Assembly: GCF_026212465.1 (NCBI RefSeq)
Contig: NC_080057.1
Location: 22,117,647 to 22,181,646 of the forward strand
Source: Amaranthus tricolor
Taxonomy: Eukaryota; Streptophyta; Magnoliopsida; Caryophyllales; Amaranthaceae
Length of the DNA: 64,000 nucleotides
Direction of reading: 5' to 3'
In this document: positions 36,343 to 48,500 of the stretch, piece after piece
Position numbering within the stretch: position 1 is the first letter of the stretch
How the letters are laid out: every line of letters begins with the position of its first letter
The notes under the pieces: generated by a model
What the model was told of the DNA's origin: nothing
The model's database searches: none
What the model saw: the letters and a program-made list of their open reading frames with translations, nothing else
Made by a program: the position numbers and the translations under genes

Positions 36343-37527
36343 TTAACACACAGAAGTAACGTGTGGAATAGCGACAGCAAGAAGAGGAGTATTTCTATGT
36401 ATAGTAAGACCACTACTTTCAGACATATCCATGGTATCGGGTTCGAATACTGTTGGGGATTAAAAATTCTATATATTTGAAATATCTAAAATATCCTTGG
36501 TCAATGGGTCAAGGGTCAAAGTACAAGTCAATATCGACCCTTAAAGTCAATAACTGTCAAAAATACATAATCAGGATATCATACAGAAGTTTTCCACTTT
36601 CGCTTCAACTTAAGACACTTCTATGAGTAACTGCTCACCATCTCAAGGTAACCTCCATCACTAGGTCATTTCCATGGTCATATTCTCCATAAGGCATCAC
36701 TACCAAAATAACCAATTGGCAGTTACAACTTACATACATAGACTCTTATAAATATATCATCCTTCTACAGAAAGAAGGTTACACAATTATACTCACTCAT
36801 ACTCATACTTACACTTACTATTTACATTTTTCGGTTTGACTTAAACATCGGAGAGCTCTACCGGGACATCAACCTCCGATTTACTCTTTCTTTGTGGTTG
36901 CAGGTACACCACTTGCGGAGGTCAGATCATCTCAATTCCCTTAATTCGAAGGTACTTCCCTCTCAAAGTCCCCTTTATAAATTCGACAGTTACTCAGAAA
37001 AACAACTACCATTGGTCATATGCAATTAAATTTGAACATAAGTGTTGCTAACACAAACTCATCATTAGCAATAACAAATAATATTTCTGGACAAATCCTT
37101 CTTTCTAATTCAAAACGAATAAACTCCATATCCTTCCCTTTGTAGTCTATCGAAGAATTCAAGAATTTCTCGGGACGAAACTCTTCGGGAACATTCTTAA
37201 TTTTAGAGTCTCTTTGTATAGCCCAAGCATTAAAAGTAACTCTTATTTTTATAGGAATGGTGTATCCATTTATTATTACGTCTTAAGTTGATTCACGAGG
37301 AAATAATAAAGGTACTGAAGGATGCAATCGAAGTGTTTCTTTGATCACCGCTTTTACATACTTTATTTTCACTAAATCATCTTTAATTATAAGATTTTTC
37401 TTTCCGACAATTTCACGTACTTCTTTTTGAAGTTCTTTCATGATTTGAGAATTTTTTAAGAGTTATGTCATTACCCATTCTAATACCGTTTGTGTTGTAT
37501 CAGTTCCTGCTACAAATACATCCTACA
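36343..37527 (-). pseudogene. CYP71-type P450 exon-2 relic, split by a solo LTR
   Basis: The minus strand begins at a preserved splice acceptor (TTGTTGTAG) and reads as the second exon of a P450 very like the gene at 24-27 kb: FVAGTDTTQTVLEWVMT, then a stop where the intact gene has Glu, KETLRLHP, PRESTxDV with a second stop, and a decayed heme loop (RFELERRICPEI). Homology to KFNW of the intact gene reaches about 37,005, is interrupted by an LTR (36,451-37,004), then resumes at 36,450 with MDMSESSGLTIHR, then TPLLA, and ends at a stop codon (36,343-36,345). A 1-base shift may exist at the junction. No first exon is seen upstream. The intron acceptor shows it arose by DNA duplication, not retroposition. 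Opposite orientation to the intact copy. Not functional. Confidence 0.88.
36451..37004 (+). mobile_element. Solo LTR inside the P450 relic
   Basis: Starts TGTTGGGGATTAAAAATTCT and ends CAGAAAAACA (TG...CA with TGTT/AACA inverted ends). A TATA-like CTTATAAATATATC lies near 36,737. Flanking pentamers AATAC and ACTAC agree at 4 of 5 positions, consistent with an aged target duplication. P450 homology stops and restarts exactly at these edges. The TTGACTTAAACATCGGAG-type block near 36,836 is common in plant gypsy LTRs (from memory). No internal retroelement genes remain. Confidence 0.8.
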
Positions 37528-38631
37528 ACAAAAAAAAGTATATTAGACTCTATTGTCGTCTTAATTAATTCTACAAGCTTATTCCGATAAAAAGAAGTAC
37601 AGTACAAAAAGAGCTCATTTAAAAATGTAACTCCAATAGATAAGAGAAACATATACCTTTATGGATTTATTTAACCTATGTTACAAGAGTATAGATTAAG
37701 AGTCATTAATTACCTCTTTTAACAACCTTATCAAAAAAAGATTCTCTAAATATTATTTTTCTTATAGGCATGAATATATTAATTAGAATACATAAAATAT
37801 CACTATTTCTCTAAATATATATTGAAAAGAATACTCGTAAATACATTGAAAAGAATACTCGTAAATATAGCCGATTAAATGAGATAATTAATGAACATAT
37901 ATTTGGGATAAATGTAACTAAATATTATTTTTTTTGCAAAATATTCTAAATCTAATATGAATGTAATTGATAAGAATGCAGGCTTATGGAGTTAGCTTCA
38001 ACCTCACTCAGTCTGATCCGTTGCAAAAACTTCTCTTATTCTTTCTCGAATTAAGGGACTCTTTTAGCCGCGCTCTCCTTTATAGGTATGAGTTGACGTC
38101 ATCATACCCTCCCCAGATCTTGACCATTTTTTATAAAAAATTCTGAATATTCATTGCATGAATATTATGATTTTATTTTAGTTAGTGAAGAAATATTATT
38201 ATTTTTTATAAAAAATTCTGAAATAATTTTCATATTTTTTCCTTACCTTGACCTACTTTATAATTAAAAAATCATTAAAGCACCTACAATATTCATTGCA
38301 TGAAAAATTGAGTTGACTATTCAAGGATATGTCAGTTTGCCTAACCAACGTTTTGGAATCTGACAAGATTAAACTAATAGAGTCCACAGGGAGAACATAA
38401 GGCTGGTGTGGTGCTCCTCTTTCATACTTCTATGACAACATTTAGCAACCATAAACAATTTTTTTGAGATACTTTTACATCCTTTAAAATTTAAATATTA
38501 AATATCATAATATCTTTTCATAGCAATGGGGGATTATAAATATGGTTTCCTTTTATTGTAAATTAAGACTTCATCTCTTTCTTTGACTTTTTTATGGTGT
38601 GAACTCAGTAAAACATAAAAAATATTTAATA

Positions 38632-38904
38632 CTCCTTCCTATTCACTTTAGGAGTCTCATTTGAATTTTTACGGATTTTAAAGGAAGTCAAAAGTGGAAT
38701 CCAAAGGGTAGGAAAGAGAGTGGTATTATAGGTTTTTTAATGTAAGGGAGGAAAATTAGTATGGGTAATGAAGGGTATAATTGAAAATAAGATAAAGCTA
38801 CTAAGGGCATAAAAGTCAAAAACCCATACCAAAAATAAAAATGGGACAATTAAGATGACTTGACCATAAAAGAAAATGGGATACATAAACTGAATAGGAG
38901 GGAG
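38632..38904 (+). mobile_element. 273-bp MITE, copy B
   Basis: TA-flanked. Ends CTCCTTCCTATTCACTTTAG and (other strand) CTCCCTCCTATTCAGTTTAT. Same length as copy A (28,408) in the opposite orientation, and same orientation as copy C (48,461). Interior blocks such as GGGCATAAAAGTCAAAAACC are shared. Confidence 0.78.
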
Positions 38905-39584
38905 TAATATATATAATATTAGAAATTAAAGCACATAAGTGGAGCATTGTCTAATACAGTTAAAGACTTCCTATGAGTGAAGAAAGATGTCTTTATTAGG
39001 AAGGACACCTATTTTGCATTGTTTTGTTGTAGAGTATATAGATATTTTGGAGTCTTAACCATCAGTTTAAGCTTTTGGTTGAGGCCTTATGATATATTAT
39101 ATACTCTAATAAATTCTCACCATCTAAGAATTAATTTTCCTTTTCTTTGCTTGTATTGAATTCTTCAAATATACCCCGATAAAAAACATCAACGAACCTT
39201 TAATGCCTCATTCAACTAGATAAGACTAGAAGAACTTATCATTAATAAGATCAAAACTAAAATGACACAACTATTTGCACTAATTGCTCTAGGATAAGTA
39301 AAGAACATAAGTTGAAAATATTTAAATAATAAAAAATTAATAATTTTCTTTAAAGTTAACAAATAACCTCAATCTTATGAGATTAAGACTCTGTCATTAA
39401 TATTCTTGTGTCACTAATGTTAACATTCTATCATAAACGTTCACAATTAGCTCAAAAAACCTAAATGCTATGATCAATCATCACTACAACCAATTTTTGG
39501 GTGTAGGTAAAAAGAATCAGAAAAAATTTAAAGACTCTAAACTACCTCCTATACTAAGTTTAAGTATATCAAAAAATGAGCAAC

Positions 39585-42500
39585 TCAATGGAACTGGCTC
39601 AGCCGGAAAGGGGAGGCACCCACCAACATTCGGCCGTCTAAATAACTTGGTTGCGTGGCTACGAAACCTTCTGAACGAGGAACAGAAGACGAGGGATATG
39701 CAATTGAACTGTTAAAAGTGAAACACGAATTAGTATAAATTTTGTTCAATTAGACTGGACTTATTGTAAAAGTGAAACACGAGGTGCACACATTTCACAA
39801 ATCAAAGAGATATATACCATCCAAAAACCGTATGACAATGGAAAAAGGGCTCCAATAACTTATGAAATATGCACACCATCTTTGATTGTTGATGTGGGAT
39901 AAATCATCCCAACATTTAGAGAAGTTTAATTAAAAGACAAACTGCATAGTAATATTTTTAGTTAATCTACCAACCTGAATGAAAACGACAATGTGGGATT
40001 AGTCGGAGGATTCACCCGATTTTGAATAGCTGATAAAGCCGAACAAACTGGAGAAAAGAGAGTTACATTTAGTTACTTGAAGCACGCGAGAAGAAATTTT
40101 TTGAAAGAAAAGGAAAGCTACACTAAGACATAATCAAATCGGAAAACAAAGCATCCTTAACCCAACTTGGGGCAACATCAACCCAAAACTCATTGCTAAC
40201 CCTAGAGGCAGCCCTACGAGCTAATTTATAAGCCATAACATTACATTCTCGATAACAAAACCGAAATAAAAGAGACGTAAAAAACTTCCTCAAAGCAAGG
40301 TTATTGTCGAGGAAAGGTTAGATATGAAAGCCACACGGCCACCTTGCCATTTTAGGTCTCGATGATGTTCTTGCAATCCCCTTCCACAATCACCTTCGGC
40401 CAACAGTACGAGGGGTAAGCTCTAACAAGGCTAAATAGTCCCATCGACACATATGACGTATGATTCTTCACTTTCTGTAAGATCCGAGTTTTCTCCTGCC
40501 CTTTACGATTCTGGTTTCATTTAAGGGTTCGACAAAACCTGAATCGTAAAAGACGGGAGAAAATTCGGGTGTTACACTTTCTAACTCTAAACTACAAGCC
40601 ATAAGTCCGAATGAGTTAGCCAAAATCTAACTCTCCTTCCATCATGCAAGTCGAGATAGTCTTTTCATACAAAGAACGGAAAAATTCCAGGTTGAGCCTA
40701 GCTCTTGTCACGCTGGCTTCTGATACCATGTCAAGGAACCAACCCAATCAAAAACTTAAGTTGATGGTTAAAACCCCAAGACATGTTATATACGATCATA
40801 GGCAACAGAAACTTACATGATGGCTCTTGACGACGATCTGGGAAATTGGAGTAGAGCAATGTATCCTGAGACATCAAAATATATTGCTAATCAGAAGGTA
40901 GCTAGTTTAAAATTAGAAGTACAAAAATCAAGTGCACCCATTGAACATTATTGGGTCTCCATAAATATGCACTAACCTGCTGTGGCAATCCAGATACACT
41001 AGGTCCTCTCTCTGCAAATGACATAATAGATATTAGGATTTATAGATCAAAATTCCATTAATCTATACTAGGCCATGGGGACTATGGACAGCATTCCAAG
41101 GGGTGTTTAATGGGCCGGATAAGAGCCGGGTCAGGCTTAAGAAAATATGAGTCGGATTGGATAAGTGCCTTTAAACTTAATATGAGTGATAAAGCCTGGC
41201 CCAGCCCATTTTAATTATTAGAAATTATTTTAATCCCCATTATCAATTTATAATAATTAGATTATCATTTATAATAATTAAATTTAAAAAATATTAATAA
41301 TCCCTATTAACATTGTCATTCATAATATTTAATTATCCATAATTATACTATTTACAAAAACCCGTTTCGGACCCTTATTGAGCCCTCTTATAGCCCGCTT
41401 CATTTTAATTATAATAGAGCAGTTTTTGGACGGTCATTTTTTGTCGGGCTCTTACAAAGCCCTTCTAAAAACGGGCAGGATAAGGGCTCAAAATGAGGGT
41501 CCGACACATTGAACACCTCTGATCATGATCCAAATCAATTTCAACAAGGTATAGATCTCTGGGTTCTCACCTAGATGGAAAACACCAGGATTCAAAGTCA
41601 ACGTCAAGTCGGAGTAAATATCATCTGGTTCTTTGTTCAAGTCCCACGGCTTTAATTGAAAGTTCGGCTTGGAATCTACTAAACAGAAAAGATTATTTAA
41701 AATAAAATAAAAAATAGAGAAAATAAGGTCATGTATAAATTAAATATGATGCATCTGTGTATCATCAAGCAAAAAACTTCTAAAAGAGAGCTCCATAATC
41801 AATTTAGTGGGAAACTGAATCAAACCCCACTAGTATGCCTATCAACGTTTTCGCAACGGCACAAAATAATTGACGACTAGGTGTTCATTTGAGTTATTGG
41901 ATTGATTTCGGATTTGGCGTTTTAGGTCGGTTTAGATCGGATTTCGTATCCATATTGTTCTTGACATAATTGTAGATGATTTTTTGAAATCGAGTTCGAT
42001 TATAAGATCGGTAAATTTCAAATCATCGAATATATTTTGAACACCTTTGCATGAAATAATGTCGTGGCGTAAATCCCATAGATCGGCTTATGTAAAAAAA
42101 GTTTGGTTCAAATTCCATTAATCTTGTACTTGGCCATGCGGACAACATTTAAAGGGGCGATCATCATGATCAAAATCAATCTTTCAACAAAGTATAAATC
42201 TCTCGGTACTCACCTAAATTGGAAACACCAGGATTAACAGCCATCGTCAAGCCAGGGTAACAATTACTTGATTTGCTATCAAAGCACCCCAACTCTAGTT
42301 TAAGGTTCAGCTGGGAGTCTATTAAGCAGAAAAGATCAATTAAAATAACATCAAATAAATCGAGAAAATAAGATCATGTATAAATTTAATATTATGCATC
42401 TGTGTATCATCAAGCAAAAAACTTCCAAAAGAGAGTTATTCTTAGGAAAATTTGAGCAAATCTAGAATTCTAAAAGTGAATTAACTAGCGAATTATGTTA

Positions 42501-45500
42501 CACTGATCCAAATCATAATTATTCAACAAGGTATAAATCTTTCGGTTCTCACCTAGATTGGAAGCACCAGGTTTAACAGCCACCTGACAACCAGGGTAAC
42601 AATCATTTGATATGCTGTCAAAGCCCCCTAGCGTTAGTTCAAGGTTCGGCTGGGAATCTGCTATGCAGAAAAAATCAATTAAAATAACATCAAAGAATTA
42701 GAGAAAAAGAAGAGCGTACATAGAAGCAAAGGTCACACTAACTCGTGATGTATGGCTTGTTCTGAGAGCAATTATAAATAGGATGAGGTACCAACGGAGC
42801 GACCTGCCATAGTTTATCTTAGGTTATACGTTGATAATTAACAAGAATATCTTATGAACTTAAATGTGCACTATCACAGTATCACGTACGTAGAAGAATG
42901 GATGCAGTAGCGCTTGCTCTGCTGTTGGCCTTTTCAGTGGATTCCAAGAACATAAACGCTGAAATTAATTAAAAAAGCATCATAAAGACACGTCACTTAA
43001 AGAGATGAAAAAAGCAAATGACAATAAACCATAAACAAACAGTGAACAGGCATTAATTGCTTGTCTGGTTAACGATACTAAATGCTGGGAATGAGAATGA
43101 TTTGTAGTGTAAATTTTTATGATATGTATCATGTTATTCCCATGGTAACGAAAGTTTGATCATAAAAAAGTTTTTAATTCATAATTTTTCATTACCACCT
43201 AATTAAACATATTCTAATGGTAAGTGTCACATGATTCGCTGATCGGCCTTGTAACTTGCGAATCGAAAAAAGCAAATTATAATCGGTTTTAGGATATATT
43301 TGAACTATTTTGAGCGAATCACGAATCCAAAAGGCAAATCAACTAGCGAAATACGTTTCACTGGGTGATGCATTGGAATGAATTTTGGGAAGAAAATGAC
43401 ATGCCCATTAAATTTGTCAAGAGATATTCCCATCAAAATTACACAAATTTTTCATTACCATTCCACCATTTAGTACTGAAATACCAAACGGGCCGTAAGT
43501 GTTTACAAAAGGAAGACATACACTGATGAGATCAAGAGCATCCTGGCTGGCATTTGGGATAATTTTTGACAGATTTGCAGGTTTAATCTACAAATAAAGA
43601 GAGTTCAATTGATGAGAAGATATAGAAGTGGCACATTATAAGAGCTTAATATGAACAAATCTCACCCCTGAATGGCTTATATTTAATAATTCTGTAAAGT
43701 TTTTTGCTTCAGGGAACATCGTCCATTCTGGAGAACCCAATACACAGCATATTTTGTGCAGCTGATCTAATTCACTGTTAAAGATGGCATATCAACAGAC
43801 CAGCATTAACTAACAAACTAATGAAGTTATTAAGGATCAGATTCGAGTACGTAAAGCAAAATAAAAAGTACGAATTCCATAGAATAGAAGTTAATAGATG
43901 TATTTCAAAACATTTCTCCATTGATAAGCTAAACAAGAAACAATAGGACAAGATAAGCTTAAACACTTAAGATCTGCCCAAGGTTCAACGTCACCACTAG
44001 GGGTGTTCAATGGGCCGGGCTTCAACCCGACCTGCTTTTATTACTAAAAATCATTTTAATCCCAATTTATCAATTTATAACAATTAAATTATCATCATCA
44101 TTTATAATAATCTAAAATTAAAGAACTAAAAATCTTTCACCCCATCAAAATAACGGACATAAATCCAAAACTAAAGACTATAAACATTTTACGATTGCTT
44201 TAAAAAAGGAAATTAAGAACATAAATTCCTCTTCCCAAGCTCTCAAACACTTAGAATAGACTAGTCAAATAGGTCATTGGGTCGGTTTTAAATTGGTCGG
44301 GTTTGAGTCAATAGATCATATAATTTTCATTATTTTATTCTTATCACAATACCAGATAATTTAATAAGATAATTTGGCATAAAAACAAATCATAGGTAAA
44401 AGAATCAATTAACAGAAGTCTTTAAAACTAAATTTCTTTACACCAAGGAAACTAGGATTAAAGCAGACATTACCATTCTCCTGGAAAGATCGGACGCAAC
44501 ATAAAAAGTTCGGCCAGAATTGCACCAACTGCCCACATATCTGGAAAAAAAATAAAATTTAACGCCAAATGCAAACCTTAAAGACAAAATTGTTCAGCAA
44601 ATTGCAACGTATTAAGCTTCGGAAGATGTAAAACCAATATATATATATATACACGCTATGAAACGTCGTAATTAAGAGGTGTTCAAAACACATCTGATGA
44701 TTTGAAATTTATCCGACCTTGTAACCGAACCTAATATGACTAACTCAACTAAAAGCTTAAGCTGATAGTAGAGGCTTCAAGATATATCATACGCTCTAAT
44801 ACGCCCCTCACACAAGAGCCCATTGAACTTGAAGTGTGGATATATTACAAACCCTTTGCAAACTGATGGTTGAGGCCTCAAGATATGTTATATACTTTAA
44901 CACAGTCTCTTATACAAGAGCCTATTGGGCTTGAAGTTTGGATGCCACACAGATCTTCCTCATACATAGCGCTGAATACTTTAAATGAAGGTGGTTGAAA
45001 TTCGAACCGTGCCCACTCGTCACATTGGCTTCGATATCATTTCAAGAGACTAACTCAATTAAAAAGTTAAGCTGATTATTGAGGCCCAAGTAATCTTATA
45101 TACTCTAACATGACAACAACAAAACGATGGACAACAAAACCTTGATCTAATTGATAGAGTAATTAGAAGGAATCAAATGAAAAATTATGAGGATGAAAGA
45201 GACGCTCAAGAAAACAAACCAATTGCCGTAGTGTAGGTAGATGACTTCAGCAGATTTTCTGGGGCCCGATACCTGACAGACAACATAAGACCCTAAGAAA
45301 TGAAGTACACGTATAACTTACATTATATCATACCAATTATAGTAGAGATTAGAATAGTGTTACATAATTCGCTGGCTGATTCATTTTTTAAATTCACAAA
45401 TTGATCAAAACGACCAATAAATAGTCTAAAAAGGGAACATAGTTCATTTTTTTCAATTTACGGATCACAAGAAAATTAGCAAATCATGTGACACTGAACT

Positions 45501-48500
45501 GAGCGGAATATAATTTATCACATGATATATGCCACAAGAGAGGAAACCAAAAACTCACCAACGCGTCGTAACGTAATCAGTATAAGGGGGCCCTGATGAA
45601 ATTTCTCGAACAAGTCCGAGATCAGCAATCTTGATCTCATTATTGGTCACTAGAAGATTCTCTAATAAGAGGAAAAAAACAACAAAGACATATGGTATTT
45701 TACATAGGAATGAGCATCTAAAGGACAATCCAAATATTGATCTAATCAACCCTAAGAAAACACAAATTTTTGTATGAAATGGTTTCACCGTGATATATGC
45801 CTTTTACTTGAATTATATAGCCTAATAATAAAACCTTTTAGCTTATGGACTTTTTGTTTTGACGTTGTCTCATCGTCAGACGATCTCATACAAGACAAAC
45901 TCCTAAGAAAAAATTACCATACACTTGGATCCTAAGTTACTTGGACTTGGCGATGTAGGATACTGGTACGTGTCCAAGTATCGAATACGTTTAAATATTC
46001 AATTTACGTCTAAAATAAAGTGTCTAAGTGTCATGCCAATGTCTAACAATCCAAGCATTAAGGATCGGACACAAGTACGTGAAATAAAATAAAGAGTCCA
46101 AATAACATAGCAATATACATCATACGTCAAGGCTAAACATTATACCAGGTTTTAGATCCCGATGAAAGTATCCATTCTTGTGCATGTAATCAAGTCCTTG
46201 AAGAAGCTGAATCATAAAACTTCGTATCTTTTCTTCCGAAAATCCTCTCTTTCGCTTCGTTATTATTTGATACAGATTATATTCCTGAATAAGGGAAAAA
46301 GCTTGGTTAAACTTGATCAAAACCCAAAGCCAACCGTTTTGATCTATTTTCAGTTACAACCTATAAGTCATCATTTTCATTCCACGTCAACAGTTTTAGT
46401 TATGACTTATGAAACATTATATTTCTAGTTGAAATAGTAAGTTCACTAGGGTCTAAAGTTTCAATCATTATCCCTAGAAACACCCAAGACCAATGGTAGA
46501 GGTGTTCTGTAAAATGAAACAATCAATCCAATAAACTACCAATGAAAAGCAATAAGAAGCAATGCAATAACAAAAAACACAAGATTTACAAGGTTTCACT
46601 CAATGTGGGTTACATCCTCGGTGGTGGTTAGCTTGCTTGTATTATGTGAAGAATCAATAGAGTTCTCAAGAACTCATACAATGGAGTATTACACTTAGAG
46701 AAGAAGAAAAGAGAAGGAGAAGGGGTTTTTTTGTTTGGCTAGGGTCAGAATCCACTTAGGAATGTGCGTAGGGACTTCTATTTATACTAGAAGTCATGTA
46801 CAAGTGATGGGACAAAAGCTCGTAATAAAACAGTCCCGTACAACTTATCGCGCAAGAAAAACAGAGGCTAGAACTGGGCCTTGCTCGTCCAGTCGAGCGA
46901 AACAGACCTAGTCGAGCGGCTGATTTTCTTGGTCGAGAGGCTGATTTTCTTGGTCGAGCGGAGGAGCAGCAACCTACTAACTTGGTCGAGCTGCAGGTCA
47001 CCTTAGTCGAGCGAAGTGATCAGAAGCATTCTGATCTTATGCAGCAGCAGGCATTGAAGAGGGACATCAACTTACATCTTCAATGCACTTCCTTATCATC
47101 TGACACTCATACACACATCATACATCATCATACTCCATTGGTGCACTCAAAGTCACACCAAACACCAACACTAGTCAATTTCTATATTTTGAGTCAATAA
47201 TCCTTTATTGTAGCCTTAAAATTAGTATATTGTTTATTTTTGAGTCGGTCGACCAGAATCCATCTCAAACCCACCAAAACCCGACCCTAAAAATTAAAGT
47301 GACTCGACCCTAACCGGCCCACCCGACCGACCGTTTTGATTGGTGTAGGTGCAAGTCATATAATATCCATTTAGGACAAGTAGTAGTAGTAGTGTAGTGC
47401 AGAGTACCAAAAATTATATATAAAAAGAATCAACATCAGGAAAGGATCTTCTTTGCTGGATTATCCAAAATGATCAGTGCCGTTCAAAATACTAAAATGA
47501 ACTCAGAAGAACTATTAGCTTGTATAGCTCCATGAATTAAAAGCATAGGTATTTAAAGAAGGAAGGTGTTCAAATTAGATCTAATGATTCAATATTTACC
47601 TGAATTTATAATTGAATCCGACTTAACCCGATTGTAAAATGAATTTAAAATATGTAAACATTAATATGGAAACAAGACCCAATTTTAAATTGACCTAAAG
47701 TCGGAATGAATACCTCTAGGTGAACGTGCGCTTTATAAAACTTACCATATACTCAAAAATGATGAACAACTCATGGTTTTCCTGTACAACTCCTTTCAAC
47801 TTTATGATGTTGGGATGACTTAATTTACTGAGTGACTGCAAAAGAAGTAGGCATATATAATCATCAAGCATATCATCAGAATAGGAAAGTAAAATCCTGT
47901 AATATTTTACAAGGCAGAATAGCCTTAATAACTACCTTTACTTCTCTCAAATTTAAACATTGATGTAGATCCCAAGACTCAAAATTCCACTTCATTTTCT
48001 TGATAGCAACCTGTGAACCAAAAACCAGTATCAATTAGTATGCTAACTGATTATCATCAATTCATTATCCCGTTTGAAAATAGAGTTTGAGTAAGAGAAG
48101 GTAACGGACAATCTTTAAGAGAGAGTGGCAGATGCATACAGTCAATTTTACACGAAATTGCAAAAATAAAAAAATTAAATAGAGATTAGATGGAAAAACA
48201 AATACGGTGTGTTTGGTAGGAGGGATTAGAGCGTGGGAATGGGATTAAAACTCCCAAAATAAATATCCAATGTTTGGTTCATGGATTAGGATTAAATTTA
48301 AGATTGAAAATGGGATAAGAACTTAATCAATTCCCATTTCACAACAATCTATTATCAAGGGGGTTGGTAACTTGGTATTAGATGGGTCGGAATTGGAAAC
48401 AGAATGTAAAAGACGTTTATATCATTCTTATTTGTAAATTTTACAAACCAAAATTAAATACTCCCTCCTATTCACCTTAGGAGTCCCATTTGACTTTTCA

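Noticed and set aside
36380..36450. Apparent tRNA-like GGTTCGAAT box
   Set aside because: The minus strand of this stretch is the C-terminal part of the P450 relic (MDMSESSGLTIHR), so the resemblance is coincidental.
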